Assembly: GCA_004764695.1 (NCBI GenBank)
Contig: SMSO01000034.1
Coordinates: forward strand, 3,852,501 to 3,916,500
Source: Schizochytrium sp. TIO01
Taxonomy: Eukaryota > Sar > Bigyra > Thraustochytrida > Thraustochytriidae
DNA length: 64,000 bases
Direction of reading: 5' to 3'
How positions within the stretch are numbered: the first letter of the stretch is position 1; each line of letters starts with the position of its first letter. Below, in pieces: positions 1-10,800 of the stretch. The position numbers and the translations under genes are program-made. The notes below the pieces were generated by a model. That model saw only the letters and a list, made by a program, of their open reading frames with translations, did no database searches and was not told the DNA's origin.

Positions 1-218
1 GAAGCCGCTTTGCGAGCTCAGAGGCCAAGGCCAGAGCGAGAAACCTAGGTCAGGGAAGCATCGAAGGCGCTCCATCCCGGCCCAACGAGCCAGCAGACAG
101 CCTGCCTCGTGGATCATTGCGGTGCAAGAAGCCAGGCAGAGGGAACAGCTGTTCGGAGCACAGATAGACACCTCATCAATTAATTTCTCCCTTTCTCTTT
201 TTCAAAGAAAGAAATAAG

Positions 219-264
<46 letters not shown>

Positions 265-916
265 CCGTCTCAGCGCCCCTATAGTAAACACTAACCAACA
301 CATAGTCTAACCACCTGAGCGCAGCGCGCCTAGGAGTTGACAACTTCTTCAGAGCACTGCAGCAGCGGAGACTAGGACCACTATACTCGAAAGACTAAGT
401 CTGCGTTCTCTTACCTCAGTGATAAGGACGAGTAAGTGAGTAAGCAAGAGAGAGGGGGACAGACGATACATAGATAGAAAGAAAAGAAAAAGAAAAAACA
501 AGGGACACAGCGAAGGCGTCTGAAGCAATCTTTCGAGACAGAAGGTCTCCAGGTTATCATAAGAGTCTAAGGGAGCAGAAAGAGGTTGGCAGAATACGCT
601 TGTAGTTTGTGGACTGTTGTTCCTTCGGCCGGGATTGAGACACTGCCGTTGAGCTGCAGCCGTCTTGAGTACATCTTCTTTGGGATCCCTTTTCTTTCGA
701 TCTTGACTTCCAGCTTCCTTTTTCTTCTTTCCGGGTTTAGGCACAAGCAGGTGCTTGATTGCGGGCTGGAATATCTATCCTCGGGGTAGAGTTTTGGGTA
801 AATAGTGCTAATCGGCAACGGCACGGAAGGTTTCTCAGACTTGAAAACTTTGACGAAGAACGACGTGGAGAAAGTTGAGGCAACGAAGCAAGCAGACCCT
901 TAACTCTTGGACAAAC
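1..916. other. Flank upstream of the first gene
   Basis: No gene is supported here. The stretch is mixed in composition and contains the AAAG microsatellite at 221-264. Several overlapping short open frames exist on both strands, for example on the minus strand around 349-744, with a lysine-rich start. Those frames begin at GTG rather than ATG and no family is recognisable. The last few hundred bases probably hold the promoter and 5' leader of the gene starting at 917. Confidence 0.4.
221..264 (+). repeat. AAAG microsatellite, 11 units
   Basis: Perfect tandem AAAG, 44 bp, preceded by a short imperfect purine-rich lead-in. It is the first of many tetranucleotide arrays in the window. Confidence 0.95.
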
Positions 917-2661
917 ATGGGCATCTTCATGACCTCGACCCCTGATGCTTCTATGCAGAACGGCGCGGCTGCCGTTAAGCTGGCCGACATGGACGACGGA
1001 TGGTGCATGGTCTCGGCGAGTGAATCTCAGCAGGTACGTTACACGCAAAATGGTTATCATCTTGAATGAAGTCATCATCATTAGAGACATACAACAACAA
1101 TCAATGCCACTTAGAGGGAAAGGTGTGAGCACTGCGAATTGGATATTTCCTTTAAGACGGACAGGGCTGGCGGAAAATTCTACGAGGATGGAAAAGGAGC
1201 AAGAGAATGACTGTGCAAGGCATGAATGTCTCTGCTAAGTGGGGTGGACGAAACATGCAGGAATGTTGTTCTTCAACTCTCTTTGGTTGTTTGGCCTTTT
1301 AAAAGCCAATGCCCCGTTTGAGTTGCTCAATAGTAGTTGAGGCGGAACGTGAATGTCTTGGTTTTTAGAACTGTACTTTTCATTGAGAAAGAGAGAGGTT
1401 GTATAACCGTAACAACTTTTTCGTCGATAAGACGGATTAGCGGAAGTAACCGCTACAATCCCACCTTGGCCAAGGCCCGGGCTCGTCATAGGGCTCGGAA
1501 AGTTGCGTCGCGTTTTCCTGATCTCTAACTCCCTCTCTCAAAGAAAAACAGAAACAAACAAAACAAAAGCACACACGCCTCTCTGTTGCGTGTGTGCTTT
1601 TACTTGTTCTTCTAAAACCATCACAAAATAAGGAGGTACATACATATCGTCTCTGCGCGCGTTTGAGTGTCTTCTTTGTCTTTTCTTACTAGTTCTCAGT
1701 CTCTACTCCGCAGACGCAAAATGGCTTATTGGAGCACTCACGCGTGTGCACCTGGCGTGCTTTGGCTCAAGACTCCTCGGCTGCTGCTGGCATTCTAGTG
1801 AGGAGCCGAAGAAATGTCGCCGCCTCCCCAAATTGGCCCCCCTCTCTATCCTGTTGGATTAACTGCACACACCTTTAAAGTACCTTTTCTAAAGGACGAA
1901 GGGTGTGAGAGGAAAAAAAACGAAAAGAAGAGGGGCACGGTCAAAGTAGCAGCACCAACATACGTACGTACGTACGTACTGTAGAGTTTTGGAGTTCGTT
2001 GCGCTGCGCTGGATGAGGTGCTGGGTGCAAAAGACTGGCAAAGTGATCAAATATTTGCCAAGTCTCTCTCTCACTAAAGCCGAGAGTTTCTACTATGATT
2101 CTTTCTAAATTTAGTTGTTGTTGTATGAAGGGGAGGAATGATGATGAATAGGTTAACAAGACTGGTATCACCGGGGAGGGTGGACTATGTAAATATATGA
2201 TGCGGATTGGATTGAAAGGTAAGAAAAGTGACTGACGCGCCAAAATATGGTGACGAACCACATGGTTTGATCGTTGACTTGTATGCTTACGTGTCACAGG
2301 TCCAGCAAGTGCTGCTGAGACAATGAAGGACGTCCATATGGACGAAGACGAATGTTTTTCCGATGTGGAGGAAGACTTCGCTTTTGATGAAGATGACACG
2401 GAGTGCGAGATCGAGGATGATGAAGATTTGCCTCTGAGTAAAGAAAATGTAGATACATCCACAGGGGCTATGACTCTCGAAACCAGCGAAAGCGGTGAGA
2501 TCCCCGGTGAGGAACAATCGGCATCTCCGGACATGGAGTCCGATGATGCTGAAAATGTACAGGCGCCCACGGCAACGGCTGCTGCTCGTTCCGGGACTAC
2601 GAGCAACCGTAAGAAGACGAAGAAGTCTAAGCGGAAGAACCGTCGCCGTGGTCGCAGATAG
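917..2661 (+). CDS. Acidic protein with basic nuclear-type tail, spliced
   Basis: Span from ATG to stop including intron sequence. Exon 1 starts at 917 and stays open to a strong donor, CAG|GTACGT, after 1033. The last exon starts at 2300 after ...GTGTCACAG and ends with TAG at 2659-2661. Joining 1033 directly to 2300 gives an early stop. Two models keep the frame: (a) a weaker donor, GTGAAT after 1019, joined to 2300; (b) a 67-nt middle exon at 2152-2218 that ends at a strong GTAAGA donor. The C-terminal part (from 2323) is rich in Asp/Glu (CFSDVEEDFAFDEDD), then Ser/Thr-rich, then closes with KKTKKSKRKNRRRGRR, a run typical of nuclear or nucleolar localisation. No catalytic domain is visible and no family is recognised. 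A role in nucleic-acid or ribosome-related assembly is only a guess from composition. The frame is sound; the exon boundaries are uncertain. Confidence 0.5.
1961..1979 (+). repeat. TACG microsatellite
   Basis: About 4.75 units of TACG, self-complementary, inside the presumed intron of the first gene. Confidence 0.9.
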
Positions 2662-4146
2662 AGTTGTCAGCGACTATGAAACCAGCACTTCCGTTTCTAT
2701 GAAGTGACCAGCCTGACTCTTTTTGTTCTGTTCCCTCAAAAAAAATATTCCGATTCATAGCAATGTAATTGCGAGAGCGTTCTCTAAGACATGGCGATGA
2801 CTTGTCAGCTAGGTGTGAATCTTTCTTACTCTCGAAGTATCGTGCAAAGTGAAAAGTTTGAAAGACGCGATAAAACAAATGGAAAGACACATAATTGCTA
2901 GCAAGAATTCACGCCAGGGTCTGGGGACTACCTCGTCTCATAGCAGCATTGCTCCATATGTCTCGCCTTTTTTTTTTTTGGAGAGAACAAAACAAACGTC
3001 TTGTGAACATTCAGGTGGAACAACTAAGTCAATGAAACGGGAAATGTTTGGTCGAGTAAGTTTTGGCATCGTCACGTTCAATGTTATGAACAAATCTTGG
3101 CAAGGCGTTAGGAGCCAGCCTTGGCATTCCTGTGTGGGCACTGGCGATATATGATACTTTCGTGGAGATAATGATGATATGAAATACCTGATGATGGTGA
3201 CCTTTGTAGATAGTCAACCCCCCTTGGTCCCCTCTTCTTTTCTTTTAAAAATAAAAATAGCAAAGTCAAAGAAAACAAAAGAAAAAACAACACCAAAATT
3301 CAAAGAAAGTTTTAGCAAGCAAGAAAACTTTCATCGCAAAAGCCAAAAAAAAATCAGAATAATCGAAGCAAAACTCAAAATACTCTTTGTATACAGCTTG
3401 TAGTAAGCAAGCACCCCTCGTCACAAATACTTTGTTTCGTGGCCACCCCATTTCAAGAAAATCAAAACATCACATACCTTTTTGAAAACAAACAACCTTA
3501 CCATCATACTTCATCATCAGACTCATATTTCCGCAGAGGGCCTTCTAGCTAAATTAGACCGTACCTCATATCGTCATCCCCTCTTTTTCTAAATTTAAGA
3601 AAGTCCGCGCCGTGTCGCGTGACGATGTGTAAATATTTCACTTTTCTATGTACAGGTGTATTTTCCTCCTTTGCTAGACATTATCAGTTGTAGATAAGAC
3701 CTTGAAAACTCGAGACAAATTTCCTTTTCATTTTACAGATTGAGGTGTTACAACCTAGCAGAGGCAAACTTCGCTGTCAATGTTATGCGACCAGTATTTC
3801 CAAAAGAGGCTAGCCTTCTCGTTTGTACTCAAAAAATGATGCATAACCTATTTGTACAGCTCGAAATGTCTGAATTGTAAGTAGTAGATAGTCAAAATAT
3901 TCAGAGTTATTATTATGGTTATTCATATAGCTAAATACACAAATTGTAGGTAGAATTAATGCGAAATGTAGGGTACCATCTATGTTTCCATCATGATTGC
4001 TACCCTTTTCGCTTTTTTGTGCGGGGCGGGGCGGACACTTGTTGCAATTCTCCTACTACATTGGCCAGTAGGCCTTGAAACGCGTTACAAATTCAGTAGA
4101 CGCTGGTCATTTTAATTTTCTTTAATAAAATATGATCGAGGTGATA
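2662..4146. other. 3' flank, AT-rich, no gene seen
   Basis: Downstream of the first gene the DNA becomes AT-rich with A/T homopolymer runs (for example T-run near 2970). Only short shadow frames are present. I see no gene, RNA or repeat I can support. Confidence 0.4.
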
Positions 4147-4350
4147 TTACAGCATTAACTTGCTGCGCCACGACCCAGCGTCTTCTCCGATGATATCAAG
4201 GGCTAAGAAAATCTCCTCCGTAAAGCGGCCGCTGCCAAAGAGGGTGATCAAGTAACTGGAGAGATTGCCGTCATAAACCTTGTCTTGCAAGAGCTCCACA
4301 TAGGCATCGACACGATGGTGCCTTGCCACGATGACGTTCATACGGCTCAT
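4147..4350 (-). CDS. Hypothetical 67-residue protein
   Basis: ATG at 4350-4348 and TAA at 4149-4147. The product has a balanced, globular-looking composition with an amphipathic acidic centre (SGRFTEEIFLALDIIGEDAG) and no signal peptide or membrane segment. The frame is locally less AT-rich than the surrounding DNA. Just upstream on the same strand, 4547-4365, lies another open stretch of 60 codons that starts at TTG, so the ATG ORF could instead be the last exon of a longer gene. No family is recognised. It may be real or chance. Confidence 0.3.
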   Translation of the reverse strand: MSRMNVIVARHHRVDAYVELLQDKVYDGNLSSYLITLFGSGRFTEEIFLALDIIGEDAGSWRSKLML

Positions 4351-4559
4351 GTTTGTTTAATGCTTTAGCTATTTGATCGTGAGTTCGCTCTTGTGTAGCC
4401 ATATGCAATAAAAATATTCTCAAACGCTAGTTCGAGGTTTGCTTTCTTGTCATCCCCCTCCCCAGGGAACTCCTTTCGTAACCCCGTAGCACTCAATACT
4501 GATACCCTAGTGGTTTCACTATTGGGACCTAGAAGGCGCACTTGCAAGTTAGTATTTTG

Positions 4560-5239
4560 GCTTAGTAGTTGGTATTTATTGAGTTGCGAGAAGTAACAGC
4601 TTTGCGCTCCATAGACACGCGCGTCCCAGCCTACTCATCCGAGTTTACCCTAGGGCCAAAGCTTAATTCATCGATTTCCCTAACCCATTCCACTCAAAGC
4701 AACTGAAGTTTCCCGTCACCGCCTTTGCATTCAGGCAAATTCGCGTTTATAAATACATGAGCGCCGGACTACCTAGGTATCGACGTCCTTCAAAATGCAC
4801 CCATCCTGCCTCTACATCTCTAGCTAGCTCGCTAGCTAGATGCCCAGTCAGTCACTTAGGTAGGTGTTTCTACCCGACGGGTGTTCCCCTAACTTCAAGA
4901 CTCGTGCTGATTCTACGCCTGCTTGTATTGCCATTCGTAGATGTTCTGGGCAGTCCTACTTGTTGTTTCTGTTCCTACTTTGAGCTTGTCTTCTCACAAC
5001 GTTGCAAGTTGGAAACTCGTGGATTCAGGTCAATTGGCACCAGCCACACCGGCGCTGCATGTGTCCGCACCAAGCTCTTTTGGATCAACTTGAGCTTGGA
5101 GTCTACTTACTTGCTCGCCAATCTGACTGAGGCCACAACCGGATTTGATTGAATCAGTTCTCGCGACCAAGAATGACGAGTCTGAGGACTTAGCTCGCCG
5201 TGCGTGTCGTGTCGTGGCCTGTCGAATTAATCAATCAAT

Positions 5240-5271
<32 letters not shown>

Positions 5272-5616
5272 TATTCAATCGATTGATTGACCAATCAATC
5301 AAAGTCAGTCAGTCAGGCTCCACGTGCACCACGTCTCGCGGATGAGATCCTCTCCTCTCAGCCAACTGACAGTCCGGCAATCACATTCCAACGAACTATT
5401 TCCAGCCACGAGATTGACAATGATAGAGTGGAGATCATTCGATGGCAGTCTTCATCATCGTAAATCGAGCTTCTCTGCCATTCACAACTTCTTTCAGGAG
5501 GCGTGCAAATTGTATAAACGAAATTGCATTGTGTTTTTTTCCACGCCTCCCCTCCCTAACATATTTGGAAATGGAAATGGCCGCCTGACGTCCTAGGCAT
5601 TAGCTTATGAGGGCCA
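4560..5616. other. Spacer with CTAG- and CAAG-type short repeats
   Basis: Contains CTAGCTAG stretches near 4818-4842 and the array at 5240-5270. An ATG frame at 4757-5152 (131 codons) is rich in Ser, Leu and Cys and resembles no family. I treat it as chance. Confidence 0.35.
5240..5271 (+). repeat. AAGC microsatellite
   Basis: About eight units of AAGC flanked by ATCA/ATTG-type imperfect repeats. Confidence 0.9.
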
Positions 5617-6102
5617 TTACAAGTTTCTTTCACAGGGCCCTTTGCCTTTCAACGTACGCCCTTCTTCAAAGACGCCAATATTCAATCTCAGGGGAGGAAA
5701 ACCGAACAGCGAAGCGTGGCCTTTGGCTTTAATGGCTCCGGACGTCGATGTGCGCTGCAGAAGCATCTGCCTTCTTGCGTTGATACCCTTCCTCGCAGCT
5801 ATCGCAGAGCCTAGTGCTCTTCCGGTCGATCGCCTACGAGGTTGAATGAGCACGAGCGCTTTTGGAGTCTTATCAGGGCTATGGTTTAGGGTAGAAGGGC
5901 GTTAGAATGGGCAAGGGCTTCCGCCTCGGACTTCCTTCTCTTTCTCTGGGCCTGTGCCACGAAACCTCCGCGCCGGACTTGAAGGCTGTGAGCGGCCGCG
6001 CTTGCAGTTGAAGCTGTCCGCAGAGTTATCGCTGTGCGTGTCGCCTTGGTTCGGGCTGCTGTCTAGACCAGCTAGCTGGAGCGACTCGGAGGGCGGCGCC
6101 AT
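5617..6102 (-). pseudogene. Possible small gene with one in-frame stop
   Basis: On the minus strand an ATG at 6102 in good context (caATGGC) opens a 66-codon frame that starts MAPPSESLQLAGLDSSPNQ, is hydrophilic and Ser/Pro/Arg-rich, and stops at TAA (5904-5902). The same frame continues open for about 94 further codons to TAA at 5617. So two open segments in one frame are split by a single stop. It could be a broken gene, a gene whose stop lies in a short unrecognised intron, or coincidence in a GC-rich island. No family is recognised. Confidence 0.3.
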
Positions 6103-9100
6103 TGCTTCATCGCTCGCACATTATTTTTTCTAATTCTTAGAAACAGCGACAGCTCGCACATTTTTTATGATAAGTCTTCACAACGGAGGGGAAACAAAGT
6201 CTTTGAAAGGAAGGCTCCAGCTCAATTGGCAAAGGATATAGGTATCATTGTAAAACACTTCTCTTATCGCCGTATGCCAATAATGATCGCTAGCCTGATT
6301 GAAAAGCGAACGACGGGCAGAAACCTATCTATTAAAAGGAGACAGTTGACAAATCCGTTATGGCCATGGAAAAATTAAAATTTAAAAAAAAAAAATCATT
6401 GTGAAGTGATCAATTTCATGTAGTTTAGTTCATGTGTTTAGTTCTGCTCCCAGGAGAAGCTTGATAAGAACCTCTCCCCCGTAAGCCGATCCTCTTTTGT
6501 ACATGGATAGTGTGCCCGAGTTGGGTGTAGGAAAGAAGACACGTCTCGAGACCCCTTTCCCCGTTTGCACAGTTCGGCTGAAGTTGGTTCACAAATGGAG
6601 GCGAAGAAACTTTCTCTTTGCTTACTCTTTAGGAGGACCCACTAGTAGTGAAAGAGATAGATAGAAGAGTAAGGGTCGTACTGTGTGTAATTAATATGGC
6701 GAACTGACAACAACCCAAAAGTAGGATCTTGTGCACATGCAGACTTCCCTGGTCTGAACAAGCTTCAGGGTTGGAGAGATAATTGTGAATTGAAGCAACA
6801 TTGGCTTAGCACCTGGTCCTCGAAGCGCCAAAACATGCAGCTCAATTTGTCGCGAATGGCCTGGCTTCGAAGTCATCGATAAAGTTGGTGGTCTGAGTTT
6901 GATAGCTTGAGTTTGATTTGACAGAGACACTAGAGCCTAGTGAATTGACCCATGAGGACACCTTGGGGCTACGAGTGGGGTTAAGAATTAAGTTTCCGCC
7001 TAGCTCGCTACTCAACTCAGAGTTGCAGTTAGCGCGGTGTCTCTAGCTAGAGACAGTCTTGTTGCAACAATCAAGAGCAATAACACACTCTTTCATTATT
7101 ACGTTTAATCTTATCCCGCTGGTCTGTTGGACCCTGCAAGCCAGCACTTCTTCCTTTGGATTGGCCTTCTAATTTGGAGCCTGGCCTATTTGTCTGCACT
7201 CTCTGTCAGCTCAACGTTATAAAGTTGATTATCGGGACTAACTAAACATACATGAGCAAGGCTATACTTGCCGCAATGGCCAAAATTGAGCACAATATGT
7301 AGAGAAGCATTGTTGCTGTTTCCGATTTGCTTCTGGGATCCTATTTTGCTACACGTTCACACGAGTTGCATTAATTTCGTTCTTTAATGTATGTCCACAA
7401 AACATAAGAAAGGCACAGCTTTCATTTGAAGAAAATTAGTGGCACTTCAATGCAGATATTTGATGAAGCACATGTGAAGCCCAGAACACATCTACAACAA
7501 ACTAGAAATGTCTTACCTTGCATACATAGATAAGCAGTAGTCCCCATGCGAAGCTATATTCCTTAGCTTTGTGTCTGCGAGCATTTAGCCTCCTTAGAGC
7601 TATATAATAAGCCTAGCTTTTTGCGTTTGGTGATTGTCATGCTAGATCCTCTATACGCCGCTGTTCAAGCTTATTGATTTTGTCAGTAGATAAAAGAAAG
7701 CAACGCACGGCGTTAGATCTATGATGTATCTCGAAAGGGTGTAGTATGGCAAGAGCGCTCTTATAAGACCTGAGATCCAAGCGCTCGGAAATCATGCATA
7801 GCAAGCGAAATCACCGTAATTGTTTCGCTGGATATAGAAAGTTTGCAACCTATACCATGCAGCGATATCTATGACTCATTTCGACCTTCGTTTTTTTTTC
7901 TTCGCTATAATACGTAGAGTATATCGAAGAGGTCTTATGAGGAATTCTACCTAGACCTCAATATGTTCCTCTTAATTGTTTTGTGCGCACTAATACTAAC
8001 AGGGTGTCTTTATGTTTTGTTATACTGATGTTAATCAAGTTTGTCAACAGCTTATTTCCCAAAAGGGTGCTTTAGATTCTGCAGAAGCTGGTCTAAAGCT
8101 GATCGTTTTGTAGATTTTATTTTTAAAGATATGCTGTTGCCAAACCATGGTAGTTGTTCAATTTTTACTCAATCAATCAGCTTTGCGGTGCGGTTGTAGT
8201 CAGAACCATTTGAATTTTGAACGCAATGTGCAATCGGCACTCGAATTGGTTGGTTAAAAATATCTTAACTCCTCCTTAATTTTTTGCCGGCTCTTTCGTT
8301 TAATCTTTGCTAATCCTGTTAGCGCAATAGGACAGATTGTGCATTTGATTGAGACTGCAGTTTAGAATACTGATTGTTTTTCACTTTGAACCTTGAGGTC
8401 ATATTCCAGTTACTTCTCTTCTTAGTCAGGAATACGTTGTTCACTAGTTCATACTATCTTCATCTATCTTTATGTGTGCGCGTTGGTTTTAGTTTTTCTC
8501 AGTAAGATTGGATTACTATAACTGTGTGGAACATTTGTGTCAATTGGCACCTACGTACCATTTTGCTGCATTAACCAACCTGTTGAACTTTGAAGTAGCT
8601 TAAGATCTCAGCACTCCTAACATGTCTAATAACAAAACCCAGGTTTGATTCTAGAAAGTTGCACCCCCTTTCCTGCGTTGTGGGCTTGCTGGTCGGAAAA
8701 TCAAGCGGCTATCCCCATCGTGACTTGTTACGTCACGTATAGCAGTTTTTGGAGATCCCCAGACGTGACAACAATTGCGCGCTCCTTCTCTTCGGCAATA
8801 CCAGCTCTATGCGAAAACGTGCTAAAAGCAACTGTTCATGAGGCTCAGAGTCACAAGGGGAATTGATTTAGAATACCGCTGCCATGACGGCAGGTCGATG
8901 TTTTCCCTTCCCTTCCTCCGATCAACAGAAATGCCAAATTAAAGAAGAGTTGCTTCTAGCATTGATTGAACGAGATATAGCTAAGTCTCGGATTCAGTTG
9001 CTTTGTTCGATCAGGTCGATATGCAAGTATTTAAATAAAGATTTCAATACAGAAATAAACATTGTTCTGAAATTCATAGGCATAGCATAAAACTCAACCT

Positions 9101-9975
9101 AAAGAATCTGCTTTGAGACCGCAAGAAGAGTGTGTGATTTTACTAGGATACTGACGCTCAAGAGCACATTTTCAAGTATAGAAACAGCTTCAAAAGAAAA
9201 TATGCAACACTTAAGCAATCGACATGTGCGAATAACAGAACTATTCCGGCGCCAATGCGGGTGGAAGGTTTCTGGGCAAGGTGTCTTCCATAGAGAATGT
9301 AAAAACGAACGACAGCTTGTGTTCTTTCGGGGTGGTCTTTGTGCATTCAAAAAGCTCAAAATTATATTGAGAGAGGTTCATTCAGACAGCGGGTGTTCTT
9401 GGTACATTTCAAGAATTCAAGATTATATTGAGAGAAGCTGAATCAGAAAGCGACCAATCGATCAATACCCAGCCGAAGCTTTGCGGCAAGTAAAAAGGAA
9501 GACCCCAGCTTGTTTGCGAGTACTGTCTGCGTTACTACTAAGAAATCAGCATGCATTAGCGTAGGTGAGACAACCCGCTTGCGTGAGGTGCAAGTAATAT
9601 TTCCTACATTCTGTCGAGCTCGCATTGGATTTAATGTTAAGAGCTTGTCAACGTTCCAGCTGCTCAAATGCAGTCTTTGGTATTTATGTATGAAAGAATA
9701 CGAAGGGCCTGTCTGCTACTTGTAGCACTCTTTTTAAAAGGGCTCAAACTGTCATTCATGAATGGATTGATGTATGGGACAAAGTGGGAATGACTACGTA
9801 TGATCAAACTTCATTCTGCAACTTTCACGGACAGAGCACTCATAAAATGAACCGTGGATATGAACAGTAATTCGAAAGATCTTGGGTTACGACAAATTCT
9901 TGTTTGTGAGATAAACTTGCTAGATCGTGCAATCCTTTCTCATAAATAGACCCTCACTTTATTACCCCCGACCGA
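6103..9975. other. Anonymous AT-rich spacer
   Basis: Nearly 4 kb without a convincing gene. Short frames at 8645-8866, 8884-9090 and 9130-9441 (+) and 9443-9667 (-) have no recognisable domain. A local imperfect direct repeat is visible at about 9350-9388 and 9412-9450, sharing the word ATTATATTGAGAGA. The 3' part may belong to the same decayed mobile element as 9976-10800. Confidence 0.35.
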
Positions 9976-10259
9976 TCATTCGCATGGGCCGCTATAACAG
10001 CATTGTAGAATTGAAGTCCAATTTTCATACTTCACTGCATTAACATATTGTAAAATATCCTTGAACTTATTCAGAGTAGTTAGTAGGTGGAAAACTCCAT
10101 TCGAATCGTTATGGGAACAAAGGTATTTAACAGCATCTAAACAGTTCGTTCTTATTTTGCAATTAAGATGTCAGGTACATTTGCAGTGATCGTATGAATA
10201 ATATTATTTGTAGTCAAAGACCCCCACCATTTGATTTCCAAGCTTGAGAGAGCTACTTA
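9976..10259 (-). pseudogene. Decayed retrotransposon-like (gag-like) fragment
   Basis: The minus strand is open for about 30 codons from just below 10257 and then hits TAA near 10165. A one-base shift continues the reading to TGA at 9978-9976. The combined reading has the helical, Lys/Leu-rich texture of copia-type gag: a segment around NVPDILIAK followed, after the shift, by AVKYLCSHND and HLLTTLNKFKDILQYVN. The similarity is by eye only. No zinc knuckle or protease motif was found. It lies next to the dispersed repeat at 10335-10800, which supports a mobile-element origin. Both the class and the strand remain uncertain. Confidence 0.25.
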
Positions 10260-10334
10260 GGAGAGTTAAACGATATCCTTCGGCTCGATAGTTAATTGCT
10301 CAGTTAAGAAAATTACAAGAATGCCATTTGCCCC

Positions 10335-10800
10335 GTCGGAGTGTACACTGCTGGGATCTTAAATCGAAAAACTAGTGGACAAGACATCGCTGAAGTTCTT
10401 GGTTTTCCTTTGTTAAGACCTCGTAGATGTAGGGCTTACAATAGAGCAAAATTAGACAACCAGACCTACATGGTTGCCGAAGTCAAAAAAGATCCAAGTA
10501 TGATGCAACCTGAATTGATGGCTGAAGAAGTTGTATTAACCTAGCCCCACCAAGTATCTCTAACACAGTTCAACAATGTCTTAGCCTCATAATTACTACA
10601 TGAACCAGTCTGCCCTGGGGTTCATTTCTAGGTTAGCAGTTCCCTTACTCTTTAAATCAACCTTCTGGAAGCCTTCATCAAGACTCTTCTTTCTTGGCTT
10701 CATCTTTACAGGCAACCTCCAGCTGGCCAGACTCATCTTTCAGCATACACAATTTTTGAACCGCATTGAAACTCTACATTTTAGAGTTTAACCCAGAACG
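10335..10800 (+). repeat. Dispersed repeat, copy A
   Basis: This stretch aligns by eye with 62485-62960 over roughly 450 bp. Shared blocks include ACTAGTGGACAAGACATCGC here versus ACCAGTGGACAAGACATTGC there, TTAGACAACCAGACC versus CTAGACAACCAGACT, and CTTCATCTTTAC versus CTTTCATCCTCA in the distal part. Both copies carry many substitutions and small indels, so the family is old. Copy A keeps an open + frame of 67 codons (10341-10544) containing TSGQDIAEVLGFPLL; copy B has TSGQDIAIVPGAPL and then a stop. Most likely a decayed transposable element. Confidence 0.6.

Noticed and set aside
5231-5310. Possible CRISPR-like array
   Set aside because: It is a plain tetranucleotide microsatellite without spacers.
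8585-8665. tRNA-like words (TAGCTTAAGAT and GGTTTGATTC)
   Set aside because: They resemble A and B boxes, but no cloverleaf with a paired acceptor stem could be drawn.
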